Below are positions 45,276-55,413 of a DNA stretch of 64,000 bases, piece by piece; position 1 is the first letter of the stretch; each line of letters starts with the position of its first letter. The translations under genes and the position numbers were made by a program. Below the pieces are notes generated by a model. That model had not been told where the DNA came from. It did not search any database and saw only the letters and a list, made by a program, of their open reading frames with translations. Source of the stretch: Garcia nutans (lineage: Eukaryota > Streptophyta > Magnoliopsida > Malpighiales > Euphorbiaceae); contig CANTUV010000003.1 in the NCBI GenBank assembly GCA_947685225.1, forward strand, positions 6,270,001-6,334,000, read 5' to 3'.

Positions 45276-48200
45276 ATTTCGTCCTCGAAATTATCTAACA
45301 CAATAACAACCCATTCCTAACATAATACCATCTTAATTTTCATATGAAGATAATCGTATCTTACATTATAATTTATCAAATCACATAACTTTTACTCTCC
45401 CCCTTTAAGCCAATCATAACTCATCATTATTAATCTATTTTTATCTTATAACTTTCTCAACAGAGCCATCCAGATAGCTCATTACATTCCCAATGAATTT
45501 TCTTTATACAATAATCAACTCATCTTATAGTCTATATATATTTCATTCATCTATTACATTCAAGATATATATATATATCACTTCATCTCTTTAAAAATAA
45601 TCTCTTAACTTTAACCTTGGAAATTATTGAATTATATCATACTATTGCTTATCTTGTCATTACAATCACTTTTGAAAATTGCCACTTATTAAACCTTAAT
45701 TGATAACAATCTTTTCATTTTGCTTACACTTCAATCCTTCGCTATCATATTTTTCACTTAACATTAATATTAATACAACCTCTGTAAACTTATTTAACAG
45801 ATAATCAACCTTTTTCTCTTTATATCACTATTTACAATTGATATAATTCAATTCATCAATGTCCATACATTCATCAAAGTATTACATCATCCACATTATC
45901 ATGTAAATTTTTATACTATTAGTACAACTATCATATTAAATCTTAACAATGATTCACAATCTTAACGCAACTTAGATCATTTGGTTCATCTATCACAAAA
46001 TATCCACATTTCAATCCTATTCAATTCAAACCAACAAGTAACTTATTTGAAGTTATCATTTGATTTCACATTATATATATATATCCTCATTCCATTCAAC
46101 CAAATTTATATCCAATTCCTGATCTCTTCAGATCCATATTCAGTCAAATTATCATGATAACAAATCACTCCAAATTGTTCTTCAGTATATATATATTTTG
46201 TTTTCTATTATCTTATTATCATTTCCACCAATTCTTATGATAATCTCATGTCATGTTGATTATGTATAATTCATTCACTTAAACTTTAAACCCATTCACT
46301 TTATACCATACACATATTTAGCATAACTTTCAATCACCTTTTTGTAATTTCTCTCTTTTGAATCTTTTTTCACATCTCATACCATTGCTATCTTAACAAT
46401 AAGTGTTATCCACACTTAACACATTTTCTTAATTCTCTTCTTTTTCCTTACGTTTCATAATTATAACCAAATTTCTAACATAAAATCATAAAATACCACT
46501 TTACCACATCATAATTATCAATCTCATCAGAACTATACGAGAATCATGTTATCTCAATCCCAAATCAGAAAATAACAAAATTAATCAACCACAATATACT
46601 AAACAAGACATAAGATTATAAAAGATTAAGGGTCATGTGTAGAACTTATAAATCCATATGGTTCCTTTATTATTCTGCTTCCAATCTTTCCAATTACCAT
46701 ACTAAATTGGATCTCAAGAATTTTGTATTCATTTCTAAACTTTGGATACCTCAAGAGTTAACACATTCCAACTCCGTTATCACCCAATTTACACTAGATT
46801 ATTTAATCATCACTAGTTTAATTTATGTTTCAACAATATTATTATTATCTTCTTTTATAAACACATATTCCATCATGTAAACATTACATAATTTCTCTTT
46901 TGTCACTTCATTTCTAATCCATTTACAATCTCTTACAATATACAAATACATAAAACTTTTCCATATGTGGATACTTTGGAACTCTAAATATCATATGATC
47001 ATCAATTTAGTGATCACCATAACAATTTCATTATTCACTATTACACAAGTCTATTCTTACTCTCAATTTCATCATAAAATTCATCTAGTTTGTTCAAATC
47101 ATAACCTAATCTTTATTAGGTTCACCAATACATACAATATCATTCTCCATATTACTAATCCAATATTTGTACCACATATACATTCATAATGTGATTCATA
47201 TTTCTTACATATTATAATTTCATTCATATAGAAAAACTCAACTCATACATCCTATACATGTATATACTTAATTATATATTCTTATTTTATTTTCCTTCTT
47301 CATACATTCCATACAAATCTAATGTTTATCACTTTCCTTTGAACACTATCATCCTCATTTCTTCAATATGATATAGAGTATGTATCATCACAACAAATAT
47401 ATAAATATTTTAACCATAATAACATTTCACATACATTTTAGTCACAATCCTAATGTGACATCTCCTTCACTTTTATATTTAAAAGCATTTAATATATCTT
47501 CATATCCATTTTTATCCTTTTTACTCAAATAACTTAAAATAACTCATTTCCACTTACTTACTCACTTTCTTTAAACTTCAAACAAATTCTCATACTATTA
47601 ATCACATTATTCAATTCACATAGCTCATGTATTAAATATACATTAAACTATTAGTATCCAAATAATCTTTATCAAATTCCACTAAAACTTTAACCTTTCA
47701 ACTTACTACTCCACTTAAACTTCAGTTTACCAAACTCATCTTTTATTAATATCAACTTTTAAATATTATATATATATATCACAAAGCAACATCAAACATA
47801 TAATTCTCACAAGTCTTAAGCTCATTTCAAAAATCCAACTATCATATATTATCACTGTTACCATGAGCTTTCACAATATGCAAACATTTCACATTTCCAA
47901 CATTTGAAATCACAATGTTTACATAAAGAAAAACAGTACAAACTATACCCATATCATCTCTTTTTCTTTTAAACACAACCTTAGCTTTATATACCCCAAA
48001 CTTTAAATAATCACACTTTATCTATATTACTCAATTCATTCAATATTCTACCATACTCTCTTCCTTTAAATAACATATCCTTCCATAATAACAATCTCAC
48101 CATATTTCCTCTTTCTAACAAACTAAACATAAACTTTGTCATAAAGAGATTCGAATCATAGAGGAAAGAGTACATACTCTAATCTTGATTTTATTTTCAA

Positions 48201-48570
48201 CTCATTTCCAGCTTTATTCTCTTTTTCATTTCTTTATTTTCCAATCACCTTTCAATAATCAATACTTCAGAATTTACTTTCCTTAAGTAAACTCCCATTC
48301 CTGAATTTATCAATTAATCTTGTACAAATTGTCACATCATTTCTTTTTCAAATTATTTCTTCCATATAAAATTTTATTCACACATTATCAGTCATCTCAA
48401 GTCATTCAAATACATCACAAATCACATAATGCCACGTTCGAGACCAACCTAGATGTGAATGCATATGCATGTATTACAAATTTAATTTCAAAACTTTTCT
48501 TTTTACTTTTCTTTAAGCTTTTCAACACTTTCTCTTTTTAATTCTACTTAGGCCGAGAATCTCGAACCTA
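45276..48570 (-). other. Non-coding interior of the LARD
   Basis: All frames are broken into pieces of at most about 80 codons of low complexity, with no gag, protease, RT or integrase motif. Base use is strongly strand-biased: for example 45841-45900 has 14 C and 2 G on the plus strand. The sense strand is therefore G-rich relative to C, as in the coding Tekay-like LTRs. The retained part presumably holds packaging signals, which cannot be located from sequence alone. Confidence 0.8.
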
Positions 48571-48583
48571 AGCTCTGATACCA
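48571..48583 (-). promoter_or_regulatory. Primer-binding site of the LARD (initiator tRNA-Met)
   Basis: On the minus strand TGGTATCAGAGCT, a one-base variant at the last position of the plant standard, seven bases inside the 5' LTR. The spacing and the ATTATTT lead are like those in the Tekay-like element. Confidence 0.93.
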
Positions 48584-48590
48584 AAATAAT

Positions 48591-51224
48591 TGTAACACCC
48601 TCATACTCTATATAAGTACTATACATATACCTAGTATACATACAATACGTATATAGAGTGTAAGAATGTCACAAATAGTTTTAATTTAAAAATCCTTATC
48701 CAAATTCAAACAATACTACCTTTAGATTTTAATAACATTTAGTAAACCATTATACATATGAATATATTATAGTGAATAATATAACATAATTAAACTACAC
48801 ATGTATGCATCACCTTCTAGTTGGTCTCAGAACACTCTTACCCTTCTCGTGGCATAACCGCTTGACTTCCAGATCAACCGCATAATCACCTGCGCGATCA
48901 CACAACCGCGCTAAGCCCGAGAGCTTAGTAATACAAATAAATCATATACACATACAATAGAGAAAATCATATTTTCATTTTAACTTATTATGTCATTATT
49001 TTCTTACCATGTTTTTCCCTTTTTGGCTATACTTTTCATATATATATATACTTCTACTAATGTTTTACCAATATACATATTCATACATTTTATTTCAGTA
49101 ATTCACAATCCAATGACTTATCAAAGTCTTCATGAAACAATATCTACTATTTCCACATTCATATACATTTCACACATCATATATCATCATATACAATTTA
49201 CACATCATAAACTCATCATTTCACATAGCTTTTCAAGCCATACTCATCTTCAATAATTCACTTATGTATTGTATGCATCTCATTCCATAGTTATCACTAT
49301 ATATCACACAACATTAATTTCCTTCCATAGTTCACATTAAAACAAGGACAAACATATATCTCATTATTCATTTTCATTATTTAGGAATCACATATATATA
49401 TATATACAAACACACACATGGGCCCAAGAACACTAATATGCCATTCCACTTTCAGAGTTAATGTTTTGGTTTAATTATCACATTTATCATTATCCCAACT
49501 AGGCTTCAAGGATTAAGGTTCAACCAAGCTTCAAGGGAAACAAAGCATGCTAAGTATCAACCCAACTTGGCTTCAAGAACCAATCCAACCTAGCTTCAAG
49601 GGTGGTAACATCTCAATTAGGCTTCAAGGTTTTGACCCAACCAAGCTTCAAGGGGAGTAAAACATGTTAAACTTCAACCCAACTTGGCTTCAAGGATCAA
49701 ACCAACCTAACTTCAAGAGATTGTTACTATTAGGCATGCCACCAACAACAAAACTCTGAAAATGAATAACATATTAGACACACAATTCATTTATGAGTTC
49801 ATTATCAATTTCATTTTCAATTGAATTCATCATAGCCAATTACAATGGCTTCTCATATCATTTAGATCATCATAGCCAATCACAATGGCTTCTTATATCA
49901 TTTAAATCATCATATCTCAATTCATATCATAGCTTTTCATCTTTCAAATACACAATCATTTATCTCATATACTACACATTTCATATAACATCATTATCAA
50001 TCACAATTACATCACATCTTATTTGGTCTTAATTCACATTAGAATACTTCATTATTTACATATTCATAATCAAACACATTTAACATTCATCAAGAATGAT
50101 CATCATTGATATACACATATATAATTTACCTTATTCTTAGATTTGGAATCCTCAACATACATTTGTTTCATATATATTTGAAGTATAGATTCAACAAAAC
50201 CCTTGGAGGATCCAACAATACAAGAATAAGAATCATTAACTAACCAATTTGAGGGACACGGCCAGCATCACTTGAGGGACACGGCCAAGCTTGTGGTCGT
50301 GTCTCTCACCCCTAATTGGTAGTAGTGAACACGGCCAGGCGACACGGCCGTGTCTCTCAACACAATTTCAGGCAGTAGGTGACACGGCAAGTGACACGGC
50401 TGAGCCAGTGGCTGTGTCTCACAACAAAAATCATACAGTCACAGACACGGGCAAGGGACACGGCCGTGTCTCTCCACAAAAATCTGACAGTGACAAACAC
50501 GGGCAGAGAACACGGCTGAGACTGTGATCGTGTCTCTCCAAAATCAAACCAATTCCCTTGACTTGGCCGTGTCTCTCCTTGTTTTTGGCCGTGTCACACA
50601 TGAATTTAAGCCCCTAACATTTATAAATCCCCTTTGGTTGCACTCAAACACTTCATACATAATATGACACCACACAAATGAACATAATCAATGTCCTAAA
50701 CACATAATTTACATATTTCTCACATTATTCACCTTGCTAAAACACATCAACCAAACATTCAATTCCTTAACACATTTACAAATGAATATGTGTTAAGTTT
50801 CAATATCTTATTAATAGATGAATTTAGGTAGTTTACTTACCTTAAGAACCATTCTCAATCTATTCACTTTACCTTCCAAGATCTCTTCACCCATTTAATT
50901 TAGAGCAATCCATTTCCTTCACAACCTAAATCAAATCAAATAATAAGATACTTGAATTCCAATACAAATATTCAATAACCAAACTCATATATTCTATATT
51001 TTCAACTTCCTTAAACACCAACATACATCACTCATATATCAACTACTCAAATCCCCACTTCATTAACACTAAACACTTATTCAATAATCTCAACAATTCA
51101 TCATCATCCTCATAACTAACCACATCAAATTCAAACTCAAACCATAGAAATCAATGTAAAGGAATGAATACTTACTTGGTTATTTGCCAAATCTTGAATA
51201 AAAATCTTCAATCCTCTCAAAATC

Positions 51225-51273
<49 letters not shown>

Positions 51274-51354
51274 ACCAAGCAGAAAAGAAGAAGACGAAGA
51301 AGAAGGAGCAGAAGAAGAAAGAAGGTTCTACTTCTTTCCTTCATTCTTATCTTA

Positions 51355-51392
<38 letters not shown>

Positions 51393-51414
51393 TAACAATA
51401 ACAATAACAATAAC

Positions 51415-51460
<46 letters not shown>

Positions 51461-51718
51461 TAAATCTCCACCACATATTCTTTCTTTGACTTTCTTCTTC
51501 TCTTTTCTTTTTGTCTTTATTATTATTATTATTAATTAATTATACAATTATATATACAACTCACTTATCCTACTCCATTTTATATCCCATGTATTTGTGA
51601 TGCATATGTATATGTCTTACATATATTATCCTTATATTTCCCATATATAAATATACATTAAATCCAAATACAATAACAATAACTCCAAAACTCTTAGGGT
51701 CTATTCCGGGATATTACA
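48591..51718 (-). repeat. 5' LTR of the LARD
   Basis: 3128 bp, nearly identical to 42087-45256. CGCGCAGGTGA (minus) at 48886-48896. Differs by a few substitutions, one 10-base deletion near 50228 and microsatellite length. Confidence 0.93.
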
Positions 51719-53593
51719 GGGAAGGTGAGAAATAGACCAGCACCCCAGAACGCCCAGTTCATTGGAACCGTCCTCCTCTGCAGGTCTTAATATTATAAAA
51801 TTCTTAAGTATAACAATATTATCCATATTACATGCAACAATTAAAATAAAGCATCATTATATTAATATCAAAGCAATGTCTAAACAAAATAAATAAATGG
51901 ACACCCATCCAAGGATGGAAACATGTCCTTACATTGCCCATGTCTAAAACTAAATGGGACACCCACCGAAAGGTGGAAACATGTCCTTTACATTGGTCCA
52001 AAAGCTTTAAAATAAAATAAATTACATGATGCTCACGACATGAGGTACCCAAAATATGAAAACATAGCTCTTATAATGTTTTAAAATCAAAATAAATCAA
52101 TAAAAGTAAACAACCATTCATCATAGATAAATCATTCATCAAAGACATCAAACATCAATAAAAATATATAATAATCATTCATCCAATTTAAATAAAACAG
52201 TAAGCATATAACTTTAGGGTTCATGTATCAATTAGGGTTTCTTGGGTTTTATATTTAACAATTAGGGTTTAAGCAAATAAGATTGAAGCTTATGAAAATA
52301 AAATAAAATATTTAGATATTTGAAAAGAACAAGCTATTGTGATGATTTGAAAATAGAATTAATTAAGATTTATGGTTTGAATAAATTAGGGTTTTGGTTT
52401 GTATTTTGAATAAAGCTATTGTTTTTTGAATAATCATAATAAAGGAAGTTAAACATAAAAATTTACAATACAAAAATAAATATTGACCCCTTCGAAGAGC
52501 CTATACGGTAGTCCCTTTAGCCGATTAGCGGCGGGGTCAAGGGGCAGCGCCCCAGAAAATTTTGGAAATTAGATTTTAGGGTTGTAGGTTTTGGTGTTGA
52601 AAATTAAGATTCTAGGGTTTAAGATTTAGAAAATAGGGTTTCATAATTGGAAGAACTAGTATTATTTTTTAAAAGAATAATGCTACTGTGTGATTTTGGA
52701 AAGAAGAATTAATTAGGGTTAAAGCTTTTGATACTTGAAAAAATAAGGCTACTGGATTTTTGAAATAGAGATTAGGTTAGGGTTTTAAGAAAATAGTCTA
52801 TTGTTTTGTGGTTTTAAAAAAGTGTAATTAGGGTTTTAGATTTCAAAAATAAGTTTTATGGGTATTAAGGCATTAAGGTTTTGAAAAATAGTTTTTAGGG
52901 TTTCAAATAGTATTTTAGATGGTAAGTAGAACAATTGATAATCTATTGCACGGTTAAAAAATTAATCCAATTTGAATGATGAAGCTACTGTAAAGAAATA
53001 AATAAAGATTCAAACCTCCATTGTTGATTCCACCCAAATCTTAAATTCTGGTTGAACAATATCAAAGACAGTGTAGGCTGCCTTTGATGGGTTGTATATT
53101 ATTTGCTGCTCTTGATTCTTCAAGCTTGAGATTATGAATAGACTGCCAAAAATAATTTCGAGCTCCAAAGGTCCAGATCCTCATTTTAAGATCCAAAAGT
53201 CCTCTTCTGAAGTGTCTAAGGAAATAAAAACCATTTAGGAAAAGAAATCAAAACCAAATAGAATTCGGTTTTGAAAAAAACTGCGCTGGAAAAAATTACG
53301 CTGGCAAAAATTATTGTGGCCTACAGGTAGGCCAACATGAAAATTGAGAGAGCTGGGGCACGGGCCAGGCAATTCGCCCCAGGAATTTCCTGCGGCTTCG
53401 TCGCCAATTCTTCCGTTGCTGATTATTTATTTATTTATTTATTTTACTTTACTAATATTACCTTTTTTATTTTTATTAAAAATAATAAATATTAAAATAA
53501 ATATTATTTAATTAAAACACCACAAAAATTATTTTGGACTATTTTAAAAAATATTAGACCAGACTGGTTCAAAAATTAAGGGTCTACAACTAT

Positions 53594-54005
53594 TTTCTTT
53601 GGTTTATGAAATGGAAGCATAGCTACTTATAGAGATTGAAATCAAGTCACTGCAGGTGGTCTTGGAAGCTAAGCTACTAGAGACAGAGTGAGTACTTAGC
53701 AGATACATGCAGGTGGTTTTATTGGAAGAAAGAAGGTTGAAAGCATTATATCATCACCATCTATACCAAAGGAAAATAGCTTGAGCTTACAATAAAAGAG
53801 TCTAAATTAAGAAATTCAAGGCCAAAGACTTAATGTTAAAATAATGCAAAATAAATGTTCCTAATCCTATAGGGAAGTTTAGACCAAGTTGGTATATGTC
53901 ATGAAAGAAGTACTGAATAAATGAAAGATCAAGTTGTTGGATAAGGATGGGAATGAGTTCAACAAACCACTAAATATCGACAGGCTGAAGAAGTTCTATG
54001 TTTGA
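53594..54005 (+). pseudogene. Tat integrase, part 2
   Basis: Continues the integrase after the solo LTR: FSLVYEMEA, then EKRLKALYHHHLYQRKIA and AYNKRV, a NPIGKFRPSW block, LLDKDGNEFNKPLNIDRLKKFYV at the end. These match the C-terminal half of Tat integrases in order. Stops and frameshifts are present at several places. It proves that 41873 and 53594 were once adjacent. Confidence 0.82.
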
Positions 54006-54029
54006 AAAAAAAAAGAGAAAAGTGCCTGC

Positions 54030-54235
54030 TAAGTTAAAAACCCACAAGGGCAGCCTAAGAAAAAGTTAAGACAGTAAACCCACAAGAGTGGACTAAGTAA
54101 AAAATTAGGACCAAAAGAAAAAAATAATAAAAGGTCACTAGTTTTTTAAAACCCATAAGGGTAGGCTAGGTAAAAATTAGAGCAATAAATGATGACCTAA
54201 GTTGAAAACCTGAAAGGGTAGTTTGGGATTATGTA
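54030..54235 (+). repeat. Tat 3' untranslated repeats
   Basis: Four degenerate units of AAAACCCACAAGGGCAGCCTAAG type at about 54037, 54076, 54148 and 54204. Such GAAAACCCGAAAGGGCGGCC repeats directly follow integrase in many Tat elements. Two further units lie at 63694-63775. Confidence 0.75.
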
Positions 54236-54398
54236 ATGCAGAAAGATACTTCCGGTCAACCTTCTTGAAGATTGTAAATTGATCTAACAAACGTAAACAT
54301 AACATGCACCCCATACTTTGATGGGAGCCAAACAAGATAAGTAAAAATCAATCAAAGGACTAAACAAAATTTTCTCACTTCTGGTCAATTGTAGAACT

Positions 54399-54760
54399 TT
54401 AGGTTTTGATAACTGAAATAGCATTTGCATTTTTTTTATGAGATTTTAAGGATAATATGGGTAATGCTATTTGGTGATCATTTGGATATCCAAGAATGAC
54501 TTCAAATTCCTCAATCATGGGACACATATCAAAGCTGCAAATTTTAAAAGTCCTAGATTTTTTTCCAAAAGGAAGCCATAGCATGAAAGAAAGGTTGGTT
54601 CAATTTGATATTTTAAAAGCACTTTAAAGCACTAATCTCAGACCAAGATATTTGTTTACAGTGAACAACTTCAAGAGTTAAATAAATTCTTCAACTTCTT
54701 TATATTTTCTTCAGCCATATTGGGATTTGTCAAAGTTAAATTATTGTGATCGGTAGAAGG
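54399..54760 (-). pseudogene. Antisense ORF relic of the Tat element
   Basis: On the strand opposite to pol, downstream of integrase. A 61-codon frame (54399-54584) contains MCPMIEEFEVILGYP (54483-54527), which resembles the N-terminal signature of the plant-mobile-domain-like proteins encoded by the antisense ORF of Tat elements. Upstream on the minus strand, a possible start (MAEENIKKLKNLF, near 54715-54755) is separated from it by stops and a frameshift. The downstream part is truncated at the repeat region. The function of this protein is not established. Confidence 0.5.
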
Positions 54761-55413
54761 AGAATTGATGTGCATGCTCTCAAAGAACGATAATGAAGGG
54801 GTTTAAATAGAGGAAATATAGAAATCAAATTAGAAAAGGACTAGTGTCGACTTGGGATTTTGTGCCTAGAGAAGAAAAGGAAATAAATTGCCTTAGGTCT
54901 ATGGCAAATTTGCCATGACCTATGGCAATTCATCATAGACCTTTTAATACTAAAAAAAGATGTATGTCAGAAAGGGAAAAAGGTAAGAACATGCATTTTA
55001 ATGTCTACATATAACATGACCAAATATAAAACATGGGTACAAACCATGTAATTTAGATTGAATCCTTGAGGACCAAAGGATGAGCCAGCATAAGGAGGTG
55101 ATACCATGAAAGGAGCATACGAAGAAGACTGTAGATAAACTAGAGCTACATGGGATAGTCCGACTTGATCATGAGAAAAATAGATGGACAAAAACAATGA
55201 GCTGACTAATTCTCCAATTACCTGTAAGGTTCATATGGAGTTAGATAATCCAAAAAAAGAGAGCAATTCTACATAATATATCGACATATATGAAGTTGAC
55301 CTAAAAGGAGCCGACTCCATTGCTACTGCGAGATTGGGAAGAAGAACCTCCTCTCTCCTCTTCCCTCTCCTCTTCACCCTCATTAGCACCTTCATTATCA
55401 TCCTCCCCATCAT
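54761..55413. other. Unassigned Tat 3' region
   Basis: Contains a repeated CTATGGCAAATTTGCCATG / CTATGGCAATTC motif (about 54900-54940). On the minus strand, 55300-55413 is an acidic, Ser-rich coding-like stretch (GEDDNEGANEGEEEREEERG), perhaps the C-terminus of an ORF whose rest lies beyond the gypsy insertion. No firm assignment. Confidence 0.4.

Larger units (their letters stand above)
42087..51718 (-). mobile_element. LARD: non-autonomous LTR retrotransposon, TSD GGGAA
   Basis: 9632 bp. LTRs of 3170 bp (42087-45256) and 3128 bp (48591-51718) flank a 3334-bp interior with no gag or pol similarity in any frame. Perfect 5-bp duplication GGGAA at 42082-42086 and 51719-51723. Minus orientation follows from the primer-binding site at 48571-48583 and the purine tract after 45256. 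The LTRs are almost identical outside microsatellites, so it is among the youngest insertions here. It must borrow proteins from an autonomous relative. Confidence 0.93.
41874..53588 (-). mobile_element. Solo Tat-type LTR in Tat integrase, TSD ACTAT, itself split by LARD
   Basis: Outer pieces 41874-42086 and 51724-53588 form one LTR of about 2.08 kb. On the minus strand it begins TGTAGACCC and ends GGGGATTTTC...CTCACA-like. Perfect target duplication ACTAT at 41869-41873 and 53589-53593. Its 3' end matches, inverted, the last part of the Tat LTR at 35440-35701. Upstream and downstream flanks join into one integrase reading, proving insertion. Inside 51724-53588 there are many TTAGGGTTT-like words but no gene. 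Confidence 0.88.
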
